From: Cinclus cinclus
Taxonomy: Eukaryota > Chordata > Aves > Passeriformes > Cinclidae
Assembly: GCF_963662255.1 (NCBI RefSeq)
Contig: NC_085073.1
Location: forward strand, 2,976,001-3,040,000
DNA length: 64,000 bases
Reading direction: 5' to 3'
Shown here: positions 1 through 16,385 of the stretch, piece by piece
Position numbering within the stretch: position 1 is the first letter of the stretch
Layout: each line of letters starts with the position of its first letter
Notes under the pieces: model-generated
Told to the model about the DNA's origin: nothing
Databases searched by the model: none
Seen by the model: only the letters and a program-made list of their open reading frames with translations
Program-made: the position numbers and the translations under genes

Positions 1-161
1 TGTGTGATGACCCTTGATGATGACACTGCTCAGCACCAGCTTGGGCAGAAAAGCTGCAGCAACAACAGCCCTGCACTGAGGCTGAGGAAGCACCAAAAAC
101 ACCAAATATTTGACTGTCGAGGGAGCTCTGCAAGAAATTGGATTGTTAGGCCTCAACTCAC

Positions 162-5253
<5,092 letters not shown>

Positions 5254-5425
5254 GCTCCCGCCGAGCCCGAGCCGCGCTGCGCTCCCGGTGCCGCTCCCCC
5301 GGTGCCGCCGCCGCGCTCGCGCTCCCGCCCCCGCCCGCGCGCGCCGCCGCCCGGCGCAGGAAGAGGCGCCAACGGCAACAAAGGCGCGCGCGCCGCGCCC
5401 CCCCCACCACCTCCCGCGCGCGGCA

Positions 5426-5439
5426 GCGCCCCCTGCCGG
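5426..5439 (-). promoter_or_regulatory. CTCF-like motif in ANP32B promoter region
   Basis: On the minus strand this reads CCGGCAGGGGGCGC, matching 13 of 14 positions of the CCASYAGRKGGCRS core. Motif match only. Confidence 0.5.
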
Positions 5440-5559
5440 CACCGCCCCGCCACGGCACCGCCCCGGGGACGCGGGTTCGAGTCCCGGCACCGCACGGCTC
5501 CGGGACCGGAGCTCTGCGCCCGCCGGCGGCGCCACGTCTCGGAGGCACGTTTGTAACCC

Positions 5560-6470
5560 CAGGCACCGCGTTCCCATCTCCAGCGCCTCATTCCGATCAT
5601 CAGATGCCGTGTTGCAGTCTCCAGCACCGTGTTGCTATCCTCAAGCGCCACGGTTCCTCCTGCACAATAACATTCTCGTGTCCAGGTACCATGGTTCTTT
5701 CTCCAGCAGCTTGTTCCCATCTCTAGAGCCACATTCCCATCCCCAGGAGCTGTGTTCCAGTCTCCAGCACCATGTTCCCATCCTCGAGATCTATGATTCC
5801 TTCTGCAGAGCCACTTTTCCATGCCCAGGTACCACAGTTCCATCTCCAGAGTCACTGTCCCATCTCCACATTCCCATCCTCAAGCACCATGTTCCCACTG
5901 CCAGGCACTGTGTTCCAGTCCCCAGCGCTGCGTTCCAATCTCCAGAACCACTTTTCCAACTCCAGGAACTGGAGTTTTCCAACTCCAGGTGCTGTGTTCC
6001 AAGCACCACGGTTCGTCCTCCAGAGCCACATTCTCACCCCCAGGTACCATGGTTCCATCTCCAGCACCATGTTTCCTTCTTCAGAGCCATGTTGCCATCC
6101 TTAAGGGCCATGTTTGTATCTCCAGGCACCACGTTTCTATCTCCAGTGCCACATTCCTGTCCTCAAGCACCATGTTCCCATCCCCAGGCACTGTGTTCCA
6201 ATATCCAGCACTGTTTTCCCATCTTCAAGAGCCATGATTCCTTCTCCAGAGCCACTTTTCCATTCCCAGATACCACAGTTCCATCTCCAGAGCCACGTTC
6301 CCATCCTCAAGCACTGTGTTCCCATTCCCAGGCATTGTGTTCCAGTCTCCAGAGCCACAGTCCCAACTCCAGGCATCGTGTTCCAGTCCCCAAGGACTGT
6401 TCCCATCCCCAGGCACCACAATCCCTTCTCCAGCTCCATGCTCCCACCCCCAGGTGCCTCTAGCAGCTTC
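5560..6470. repeat. Degenerate 20-21 bp minisatellite (array A)
   Basis: About 43 imperfect tandem units, roughly CCAGCACCATGTTCCCATCT on the plus strand with many substitutions and occasional 14-bp or 23-bp units. It begins at the edge of the ANP32B CpG island. Long open frames over this stretch are a by-product of the repeat period. Confidence 0.9.
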
Positions 6471-6499
6471 CTGACTCCTGAGGGTGCAGCCAGGTAGGG

Positions 6500-6790
6500 G
6501 TTGGGCTCTTACTCTGAGTCCAAGGCACAGGACAAGAGGAAACAGCCACAAGCTGCTCCAGGGGAGGTTTAGATTGGAGATCAGGAGAAATTCCTTCACA
6601 GAAAGGGAGGTTAGACACTGGCACAGCTGCCCAGGGCAGTGCTGGAGTCACCATCTCTGGGGGTGGTCAAACAACGTGTGGATGTTGCACTTGGATTAGT
6701 AGTGGCCTTGGCAGTGCTGGGTTAATGGTTGGACTTGATGATCCCATGAGAGCTTTTCCAACCCCAACAATTCTCTGATTCCATGTTCCT
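6500..6790 (+). mobile_element. CR1-like 3' fragment between arrays A and B
   Basis: Sense-orientation fragment starting near 'ctccaggggaggtttagattgg' (6,558) and ending '...aattctctgattccatg' at about 6,785. The terminal octamer-like repeat runs straight into array B. Confidence 0.75.
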
Positions 6791-7100
6791 GTCCCCAGTG
6801 CCACATTCCCATCCCCAGAGTCACGTTCCAATCCCTGGTGCCATGTTCCTGACCCCAGCACCGTGTTCTTGTCCCCACTGCCACATTCTCATCCTCAGGG
6901 TCATGTTCCTGTCCCCAGTGTCACTTTGCTGTCCCCACTGCCATGTTCTTGTCTCCAGGGCTATATTTCTGTCTTCAGTGCCACTTTTCTGTCTCCAGTG
7001 CCACATTCCCATCCCAAGTGCCATGTTCCCATTCCCAGTGCCACATTCCTGTTCCCAGTGCCACTTTTCTGTCCCCAGTGCCACATTGCTGTCCCCCTGG
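6780..7100. repeat. 20-bp minisatellite (array B)
   Basis: About 16 tandem units close to CCCCAGTGCCACATTCCCAT. Less degenerate than array A, with the same period and register. Confidence 0.9.
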
Positions 7101-8149
7101 CCGGCCCCTGTCCCAGCCCCTCCCAGGCCATGCCTGTCTGCAGGCCAGGCTGATAAAGGCAGGGTGTTGGTCGGGCTCTGGGCTGAAGGAAGGACGAGAT
7201 AACAGCGGGAACTCCCCGTCGCTGCAGGGCTGGGTGATGTTTTTCCTTTCCCTTGTGTGACAGGAGCACACAGAGCCCTGGGCTCATCCTGGCAGCCTCC
7301 AGCTCCAGAGCCTGGAATGCTGCTGGCGTCACAGGGGCCAGGACAGGGCCAGCAGGGCGGTCACTGCCCACAGCCCAGGAGGTGGCCTCAGGCCCTGCCG
7401 TCCTTCCAGGGGTTGACAGGGACCCCTGCAGGGCTGGGGAACGTCCCCCCTCATGAAACAGGGCCACCAGTGCCAGGGACCCCGCACAGGAGGAGGATTC
7501 TTGCAGGATTTGGGCACTGCTGCCTGCCGCTGCATTCGAAATTGCTGGAAAAGGAGCCAGAGAAATCTCTCTGATCCGCAACCAAGGCTCAGGAGTAAAC
7601 AGGAACACGAGGGCTGACAGGCCAGGCCCCATCGTCCCTCATTGTCCCCTCTGGCAGAGGGCCACCAGCCTGCCTTGTATGGCAGGAAATGGCTTTGTGG
7701 GCCACTGTGGGTCATTTCTGCCACTTGGCTCAAACGCCAGCCTGCTCTCAGTGGGAGGAGCAGAATGTTCAGCAGAGGAGCGCAACTCCAGAGGGACCAA
7801 ACCCACACTTTTTCAGAGCAGATAAGGGGTATCTCTGGGTAGAAAAATTTGCTTTAATGCCTTTTAGGCACCTCTGTGACTTCTCTCACTGAACACAGCC
7901 CTGTTTCTCCAGGCAGAGAGCTCAAGGCCAGTGAGGCACACAGCAGTTGTGTGGGTGTGGCTCCCCAGTCCTTGTGCTGGCCCTAAAACTCCCAAAAACT
8001 CCCAGTTCTGGGGCTATATGGAGTCAGGCAGAGGGCACAGAGGATGAGATGAGTTTTGGGGGCTCTGAAGGGAGAGCAGCCCAAGGCTGGAGTAAAAACA
8101 AACTCTGAGTATTCTGCCCAGCTCAGTCACGTCCCGTGGGTGATGCAGG

Positions 8150-8370
8150 GAAGTGGTTTGGAATCATGGAAATTTTTAGGTTGGAAAAGAGCTTTAAGAT
8201 CATCGAGTCTAACCATAAGGTCAAAGCCAGGCTGGACAGGGTTGTCCAGGGCTTGGAGCAGCCTAGAACAGTGGGAGGTGTCCCTGCCCACGGCAGGGGT
8301 GGCACTGGATGAGCTTTAAGGCTCTTTCCATCCCAAACCATTCCTCGATTTGATGGTTCTACAGCCATCG
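8150..8370 (+). mobile_element. CR1-like fragments, head to head
   Basis: Positions 8,150-8,215 read as the reverse complement of a CR1 3' end ('gaatcatggaaatttttaggttgg'). From about 8,220 the sequence reads as a sense-strand CR1 end finishing 'ccattcctcgattt'. Two partial insertions or one rearranged copy. Confidence 0.65.
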
Positions 8371-9169
8371 AGCCTGCCCACAATCGGATGGTTCGGGTGA
8401 TCCCAGGATCCTCTGGCCTTTTTCAGCTCTACCAAGCTCCACTCAGCTCCACTCTTGGGGGCAAAGGCAGGTCCCAGCACCCGAGGGGTCCCCGGGTCCC
8501 CGCCCCGAGCCCCCCGCCGGCTGCAGCAGCCCAGGGCAGCTCAGGCAGGAGACGCTCGGAGCCATCCCCGCTCGCTGATCTGCATTTGTTTTAAGGTTCT
8601 TTCACGTCCCCTTTGAGGCTCGTTTCCTGTTCTTTGTAGCAAACAATGGTCTGTCCCCCCCGCCCGGGCAGGGGTGGCTTTATCTCCCCTCCCCTGGGCC
8701 GCGCTCCCTCGGGAGCTGAGCTTTATGTTTGCCTTCCAATAAAACCCCTGCTCTGCTTGCCCCGAATGGATTTTAAATCTGCGGCTTGCCGGGGATGTCT
8801 GCGAGATGCATTTGCAGGGATCTCGGTTCTCTGCGCTCGGGCAGATTAACGCCAAGCCGGTAATTTAGTGCGGGTGACAGCGCTGGGAGGCTGGACTGGA
8901 ACTGCTGACACGGGTTGAAATTCAGGTCTGGAGCTTTTCAGGCAAGCTGGAGCACAGATGCCGGGAAAAACGTATTATCTGTCTGTTATACAACACAATA
9001 TCACCGGCCTGTGTTTTACAGTGTTTAACTGCTTTGCTCCTGGCCCGGTGCCTCCTCAAGAGTCCCCGGGGAGCCCAGGCTGTGCCACAAGGAGCTGCTC
9101 AGCACGGCTGGCCTGGCCTCAAAACAGCCACAAGGATCCCCAGATATCCTGGTGGCTGTAGATCCCCAG

Positions 9170-9580
9170 CAGCCAGGAGAGCTGGGGGTGCTCACCTGGA
9201 GAAGAGAAGGCTCCAGGGAGACCTGAGAGCCCCTTGCAGGGCCCGAAGGGGCTCCAGGAGAGCTGGAGAGGGACTGGGGACAAGGGATGGAGGGACAGGA
9301 CACAGGGAATGGCATCCACTGCCAGAGGGCAGGGCTGGATGGGATATTGGGAATTAGGAATTGTTCCCTGGGAGGGTGGGCAGCCCCTGGCACAGGGTGC
9401 CCAGAGCAGCTGTGGCTGCCCCTGGATCCCTGGCAGTGCCCAAGGCCAGGTTGGACACTGGGGCTGGGAGCAGCCTGGGACAGTGGAAGGTGTCCCTGCC
9501 CACAGCATTATGTGGAATCTAGAATGGGATGGTCTCCAAGAACACTTCCAACCGAACCATTCTGGGATTCCATGATAAGG
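9170..9580 (+). mobile_element. CR1-like 3' region
   Basis: About 410 bp, sense. It runs from 'ctggagaagagaaggctcc' through 'ctggatgggatattgg' to a terminal 'ccattctgggattccatgat'. The part at 9.3-9.56 kb is closely similar, inverted, to the fragment at 51.43-51.69 kb. Confidence 0.8.
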
Positions 9581-9804
9581 TAGCTTGCTCCAGAGGCCCT
9601 CAGGGCAGTTTGGGAATGGGCAATGGATGTGCAGTGATCTGCAGAGCTGGAGGATGGCATCAACTTCACTGAAAATTTACAAGCCAACAGGACAGCTGTT
9701 GAGATACCAAAAAAAAAACCCCAAAACAGTTCCCCTGTGCGTCCCAACCACTCTCAAGGAGGAGGCAAATGAGGTTCATGCAGGCCCTGGCAGCTCTTAG
9801 AAGA

Positions 9805-9870
9805 AATTGGTAGAATCCTGGACTGTTTTGGAGTGGAAGGGACCTCAAAGATCGTTTAGTTTCAATCTCC
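9805..9870 (-). mobile_element. Short CR1-like 3' end
   Basis: 'tagaatcctggactgttttg' and the following 'ggaagggacctcaaagatc' are the reverse complement of a CR1 3' terminus. It is followed directly by a (TTTG)n tract at about 9,878-9,900. Confidence 0.6.
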
Positions 9871-9939
9871 ATGATTTTTGTTTGTTTGTTTGTTTGTTTC
9901 TCTGGTGGAAATCAAGGATCTAAAATTCTCAGGGTACTC

Positions 9940-12400
9940 TGGGTCCCTCTTTTTTCCCTGTATCCCAGGTTCCCCCATACCCCATATCATCCTTCTGCCC
10001 CCAGATCTCAATCTACTCTCTCCCCCTGCCCTAGGTTCTCCCTTTCTCACCATATCCCAGGTCTTCCCTCTCCTGCTGTACCCTGATCTCCCCTCCTCCC
10101 CCTGACCATGGGTCCCCCTCTCCCACATACCCCAATCCCCCCTTCCCTATATCCAAACCTCCCTCCCCCAATACCCAAATCCCTCTCTCCCCTGTATACC
10201 AACCCTCCTTTTCCCCCATCTCCTGATCCTCCTCTCTTCCCATACCCTAATTCCCCTTTCCCCCATACTCCTTCTCCCCTCACCCTCTGTACCCTGATCA
10301 CCCCTGTCCACCCTGTACCCCAGTCCACCATTTCCTTTCATATCCCAATCCTCCCTTTCCCTATACCCCAATCCCCTTTCCCATACCCCAATCCCCCTTT
10401 CCCATACCCCAGTCCCCTTTCCCATACCCCAATTCCCCTTTCCCATACCCCAATCCCCTTTCCCATACCCCAATTCCCCTTTCCCATACCCCAACCCCCT
10501 TTCCCTGTACCCCAATCCCCTTTCCCATACCCCAATCCCCCTTTCCCCATACCCCAATCCCCCTTTCCCATACCCCAATCCCCTTTCCCCATACCCCAAC
10601 CCCCTTTCCCATACCCCAACCCCCTTTCCCCATACCCCAACCCCCTTTCCCATACCCCAATCCCCCTTTCCCATACCCCAGTCCCCTTTCCCCATACCCC
10701 AACCCCCTTTCCCCATACCCCAATCTCCCTTTCCCATACCCCAACCCCCTTTCCCCATACCCCAATCCCCCTTTCCCATACCCCAACCCCCTTTCCCATA
10801 CCCAAACCCCCTTTCCCCATACCCCAATCCCCCTTTCCCATACCCCAACCCCCTTTCCCCATACCCCAATCCCCCTTTCCCATACCCCAACCCCCTTTCC
10901 CCATACCCCAATCCCCTTTCCCATACCCCAATCCCCCTTTCCCATACCCCAACCCCCTTTCCCCATACCCCAATCCCCCTTTCCCATACCCCAATCCCCC
11001 TTTCCCATACCCCAATCCCCTTTCCCCATACCCCAATCCCCTTTCCCCATACCCCAACCCCCTTTCCCCATACCCCAATCTCCCTTTCCCATACCCCAAC
11101 CCCCTTTCCCCATACCCCAATCCCCCTTTCCCATACCCCAACCCCCTTTCCCATACCCAAACCCCCTTTCCCCATACCCCAATCCCCCTTTCCCATACCC
11201 CAACCCCCTTTCCCCATACCCCAATCCCCCTTTCCCATACCCCAACCCCCTTTCCCATACCCCAACCCCCTCTCCCATACCCCAACCCCCTTTCCCATAC
11301 CCCAATCCCCCTTTCCCCATACCCCAATCCCCTTTCCCATACCCCAATCCCCCTTTCCCATACCCCAATCCCCCTTTCCCCATACCTCAATCCCCTTTCC
11401 CTGTACCCCAACCCCCTTTCCCCATACCCCAATCCCCTTTCCCCATACCCCAATCCCCCTTTCCCATACCCCAATTCCCCTTTCCCCGTACCCCAATCCC
11501 CCTTTCCCATACCCCAATCCCCCTTTCCCATACCCCAACCCCCTTTCCCCGTACCCCAATCCTCTTTCCCATACCCCAACCCCCTTTCCCATACCCCAAC
11601 CCCCTTTCCCATACCCCAACCCCCTTTCCCTATACCCCAATCCCCCTTTCCCATACCCCAACCCCCTTTCCCCATACCCCAATCCCCCTTTCCCCATACC
11701 CCAATCCCCCTTTCCCATACCCCAACCCCCTTTCCCCATACCCCAATCCCCTTTCCCATACCCCAATCCCCCTTTCCCCATACCCCAATCCCCCTTTCCC
11801 ATACCCCAACCCCCTTTCCCATACCCCAACCCCCTTTCCCATACCCCAATCCCCCTTTCCCATACCCCAACCCCCTTTCCCCATACCCCAATCCCCCTTT
11901 CCCCATACCCCAATCCCCCTTTCCCATACCCCAACCCCCTTTCCCCATACCCCAATCCCCTTTCCCATACCCCAATCCCCCTTTCCCCATACCCCAATCC
12001 CCCTTTCCCATACCCCAACCCCCTTTCCCATACCCCAATCCCCCTTTCCCATACCCCAACCCCCTTTCCCCATACCCCAATCCCCTTTCCCATACCCCAA
12101 TCCCCCTTTCCCCATACCCCAATCCCCCTTTCCCATACCCCAATCCCCCTTTCCCATACCCCAACCCCCTTTCCCCGTACCCCAATCCTCTTTCCCATAC
12201 CCCAACCCCCTTTCCCATACCCCAACCCCCTTTCCCCATACCCCAATCCCCCTTTCCCATACCCCAACCCCCTTTCCCATACCCCAATCCCCCTTTCCCA
12301 TACCCCAATTCCCCTTTCCCCGTACCCCAATCCCCCTTTCCCATACCCCAATCCCCCTTTCCCCATACCCCAACCCCCTTTCCCCGCTCCCCAACTCCCT
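9940..12400. repeat. Large C-rich/G-rich 20-21 bp minisatellite (array C)
   Basis: About 100 units in the homogeneous core (about 10,330-12,390), near CCCCAATCCCCCTTTCCCAT with an extra A or C in many units. 9,940-10,330 is a degenerate leading edge with older, more varied C-rich units. On the minus strand each unit has G-runs of 3, 5 and 4 separated by 3-base A/T spacers. Variant units recur at a 355-bp offset. Very long frames are open on both strands because of the repeat; no gene signals are present. Confidence 0.95.
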
Positions 12401-12434
12401 TTTCCCGCTCTCCGGCTGCACCGCAGCCCCGTTA

Positions 12435-12448
12435 CCCGCAGGGGGCAG
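12435..12448 (+). promoter_or_regulatory. CTCF-like motif at the right edge of array C
   Basis: CCCGCAGGGGGCAG matches 13 of 14 positions of the CTCF core consensus on the plus strand. It lies in a GC-rich block (12.4-12.7 kb) just after the repeat ends. Motif match only. Confidence 0.5.
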
Positions 12449-12744
12449 CACCGGCACGGCCATGGGGGGGTCCCGGGGCGTGGGGGAGCCCGGAGGGTCC
12501 GGGGGGACCCCGGGCTGGGGCGGGGGCAGCAGAGCAACCCCCGTGCAGGAGCGGCTCTGAGCACGGCTGGGCCCCGAGCTGACCCCGGGCACGGGCTCCT
12601 GCTCTGGGATAAGGCGGCTGCTCCCGACCCGGCGCTGCCAGTGCGGGAGGTGCGACCTCCAGGCGGCTTTTTGCGACTCGCGACGAGTTGGAGGCGCCCC
12701 AAGGGTTTGGGTGGTACCAGGGTCCCTCCAGGCACTTGGCAGAA

Positions 12745-13330
12745 GGGCCGAAACAGGAGCTGTTGAGTCCAACCATTAACCCAGCAACAACACAGTCACC
12801 ACCAGGCCCTGTCCCCAAGTGTCACATCCACGCTGCTTTTGAGCATCTCCGGGGCCGGGGACTCCAGCACTGCCCTGGCAGCTGTGCCAGTGCCTGGCTG
12901 CCCTTCCTGTGAAGGAATTTCTTCCAATATCCAATCTAAACATCCCCTGGCCTAGCCCTCTCCTCCTGTCCCTGTTCCCTGGGAGCAGAGCCCGACCTCC
13001 CCGGCTGTCCCCTCCTGTCAGGGAGTTGTGCAGAGCCACAAGGGCCCCCCTGAGCCTCCTTTTCTCCAGGCTGAGCCCCCCTGGCTCCCCCCTCCCAGCC
13101 CTTCTGGGTGCTCCAGATCCTTCCCCAGCTCCATTCCCTTCTCTGGACACGCTCCTGCCCCTCAATGTCCTCCTTGGGGCTAGGGTCCCAAACTGACCCC
13201 AGGCCCTGAGGAGTCTCAGCAGTGCCAGCACAGGGGACAGTCACTGCCCTGGGCCTGCTGACCACTCCTGATCCAAGCCAGGTGCCATTGGCCTTCCTGA
13301 TCCCCTGGGCACACGCCAGCTCCTGTGCAG
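12745..13330 (-). mobile_element. CR1-like fragment, about 590 bp
   Basis: Antisense copy. It includes 'gagtccaaccattaaccca', 'ctgtgaaggaatttcttcc', 'cagggagttgtgcagagcc' and 'gagcctccttttctccagg', a module shared with the copies at 19.2 and 39.5 kb. Confidence 0.8.
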
Positions 13331-13340
13331 CCGCTGCCTC

Positions 13341-13380
13341 TCTGCCCTGCAGTAATTAGCTCTGCCCTGCAGTAATTAGC
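13341..13380. repeat. Perfect 2 x 20 bp tandem duplication
   Basis: TCTGCCCTGCAGTAATTAGC occurs twice with no mismatch and no spacer. Each copy contains a TAATTA homeodomain-type core. Confidence 0.95.
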
Positions 13381-15334
13381 TGTGGATTCTGGCATCCCTC
13401 TGCCGTGTAACCATGAAACAACAGGCAGCCCCTATCTCAGAGCAGATCTGGAGGCACCTTGAAGATCCCTGCCTGATCTTCTCGATAGGGAAGCTGAGCC
13501 AAGCAGGGCAGGTATTGATCCATCCCCACCCTGCACAGAGCCAGGGCCCAGCTGCTCCCAGACAACCCAGCATCACATCCACTGCCTTGGAAAGAGAGTG
13601 TGGGAATGGCTCTGGCTACAACCCTAGGGATGTACCTGGGGTGGGATCTGGGGAGTCAGGGCTGCCTTAGGGCACTGTCTCCACCTCACATGCACATGGA
13701 GTTGTCACCATCAAATGCCCCCCAGGCTGTTTGCAAGACTTGGTAAAAATTAATTCCTGATTTTACAGTGTCCCCCAGCTCAGCCAGACCAAGCAGTAAC
13801 ACCAGAAACAACCACAATGGCAATTCCTGCTTGGCACTGCCAAGCGGTTCTGGATCCCATGTAAAGGAACCAGCACCCAGAGAGGCCACAGAGAAAACAC
13901 CTGTCCCAAGGAGCCCAAACAGGAGAGAAATGGACTCCAGGTGCCTCAAGCCCCAAGGTGCACCCCTGATTAGCATTAAAGAATGCTGCATCTGCTGGGA
14001 TGGCATTTCCAGGGACCCCAGGAGCACCAAAGAGCACTTCAGTCCAGGATTACAACACATTCAAGCAAACAGGCAGGTCTCTGTGTGCAGGATCCTCAAA
14101 TGTCACCACTTTTGGTTTACAGCTCACAAATGACAGTTTGAAGCAGCAACAACATCCTTGTTGGAACATCACTGTGTCCTGTCCCTGTATCACTTTCCTG
14201 CCACCTGGATTGTGCTTCAACTGCACCAGGTCTCAGCCAGCTCATGACATTTCTGCTCAGTGTGGCCACAGACAGCTGAACCCTGAGGTCTTTCCCTTCT
14301 CTGGCCTGAGCCTGCACTTGTCTGGAGAGTTTCTGTGAACAGGTAGGAAAAAATCATAATTTCTCTGTTTGCTCCCACAGCACTGCTCAGTCAGAGCTGC
14401 ACTTGTCCCTAATTCACATAGTTTGTGCTAATATCCTGGGTTTTTTTCAGGAGAAACATTGGAGTGAGAGCATCCCTGGGCAAGCTGGAGCTCCTCCTCA
14501 TCACCTCCGTGGTCCCAAAGCATGAGGGGACTGCTGTGCTCTGCTCCCTGCTTGCAGTGAGATTTCAGAACCTGAAAATAAGATTTGGGAAACATCTGTC
14601 TTTGGGAAAGAGTGCCACAGGGAGAGGCACACTGTGGGTGGGATGGCTCCCTGTCCCAGTTCCCATTCCAGTTTCCCAGTCTCAGCAACAGGGGAGATAG
14701 GCACGGGCTCAGCCTAGAGGCCAGAGCAACCTCCTCCTCTGTCACCAGCCTTGTGCAACCCTCTCGCCCTCCCTCCCTCCGAGGGTGTGGGAGAATTCCT
14801 GGCAGGCAGGAACTGCTCGGGGTCCAGCTGAGCTTGGGAAACAGCTCCAGGAGCACGGGAGAGCCCCCAGGCTCCCTCCTGCACCCTCTCCAGTCACCCA
14901 CATCCCAACCCCTCAAACTCTTGCCTGCCTCCAGAGCTGGGATGGGGTGGCCAGATCCTCTTCAGGGCTGATTTGACAGCCCAGAGCTGTTTTGATGCCA
15001 AACTCAATCCTGATGCAAGCAGGAAGTCGAGGGAGTTGCAGCAGCCAGGGGTTATTTTGGGGCCCTTCAGCTTCACCTTGGAGTTGCCTGAAGACTCAAA
15101 CTCTTGTTATTAGTTGGTTTTATTAGCTGGAGATGGGTTTTAGTTCCTGCAGGGAGAGTCAGGAACTAAAATAGTAACAAGGTAGCGAAGAATAGGGAAG
15201 TTATTAAATGAAGAAAGGAAACATCTCTGCAGGTGAGGGCTGCTGAGGGCCAGGGTGTTCAATACAAGCAGTGTTCCCAAACATCTTCTCCACAGAGTTT
15301 GGCCCATCAGATACCTGGTTGCTCATCTAACTGT

Positions 15335-15565
15335 TCCAGGGGAGGTTCAAATTGGGTATTAGGAAAAATTCCTTAATGGAAAGGGTGTTGAGGTACTGGA
15401 ACGGGCTGTCCCGGCGTCACTGTGGCTGAAAGTGTCAAAAAAACCTGTGGAGGTGGCACTTGGGAACAAGGTTTAGCAGTGGACTTGCCAGTGCTGGGTT
15501 GATGGTTGGGCTTGATGGCCTTAGAGGGCTTTTCCAAGCCCAGGAATTCTGTGATTCCATGTTTG
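15335..15565 (+). mobile_element. CR1-like 3' end
   Basis: Sense fragment beginning 'ctgttccaggggaggttc' and ending 'gaattctgtgattccatg', a classic octamer-like terminus. It resembles the 6.5-kb copy. Confidence 0.8.
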
Positions 15566-15949
15566 GTGATTCCCATTGTCCCTGGGGCAGCCCTGAGAGA
15601 TTTGGCACAAGTTTGCCAGCAGATCAGCGCTGGCACAACCCTGGAAATGGCATCAGGACCTTCCTATGGAATGTGCACAGAGGAGGAATGTCCAAGGACA
15701 CTCCTGCACCTCCCTGCCCTTCTCAGGCTTTGCCAGTTCAGGTGACAAACTGTCCCAAGAGGTTTTTCCAGTGGCTCTTCAAAGTGTCAACATGTCCCTG
15801 TCCCAGCAGCCCCTCTGTGCCCTCATGGCACTCACACCAAACTTGTATTTCCAAAGGAAGACTGACCCAAATATCCACCTTCCTTTGTTTATGAAGACAG
15901 AGCTTGCAAACACCTGGGATAGGATCTGCTTCTTTGAACAGAGGTGGGA

Positions 15950-16385
15950 AACTCTACCAGGCATAGGGATGTGCACTGGGGATGAGCAGGGTAGGATGGG
16001 GAGGCCCAGGGGATGCACTGGAGGGGCCTGGAGGATGAGAACAGGGAACAACTTCTTGGGATTTCCCATTCCAGAAGGGAAGAGCTCCCAGTGCAGCCAG
16101 CAGGCAGCAGGTAGGCAAGAGGACTGATTTTACACTGCCAGATGTTAGGGTTAGATGGGATATTGGGGGAAAATCCTTCCCTGTGAGGGTGGTGAGGCCT
16201 TGGCACAGGTTGCCCAGGGTGGTAGGGTTGTGGCTGTACCTGGATCCCTGGAAGTGTCCAAGGCCAGGTTGGATGGGGCTTAGAGCAGCCTGGGATAGTG
16301 GAAGTTGTCCCTGTCCATGGCAGGAGGATGGAACTGGATACTTTTTAGAGTCTGTTCCAATCCAAACCATTCTGGGATTCTAAGA
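15950..16385 (+). mobile_element. CR1-like 3' region
   Basis: Sense fragment through 'ttagatgggatattggg', 'aggttggatggggcttaga' and a terminal 'accattctgggattctaag'. Confidence 0.75.

Noticed and set aside
5410..5490. tRNA gene in the ANP32B flank
   Set aside because: A T-arm/B box is present but no acceptor pairing, D-arm or anticodon arm can be laid out upstream.
5560..7100. Possible CRISPR-like repeat arrays
   Set aside because: Units are directly adjacent with no unique spacers, and the genome is a vertebrate; these are minisatellites.
10108..12735. Very long open frames on both strands (824 aa Pro-rich on plus, 862 aa Gly-rich on minus) across array C
   Set aside because: The repeat unit lacks stop codons in several frames, so the frames are open by construction on both strands. 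There is no promoter, splice or family evidence.
12909..13265. Apparent ORFs with LSLLFSRLSP-like peptides (also near 19.5 and 39.8 kb)
   Set aside because: The same peptide recurs at each antisense CR1 fragment, so these are repeat-derived frames, not genes.
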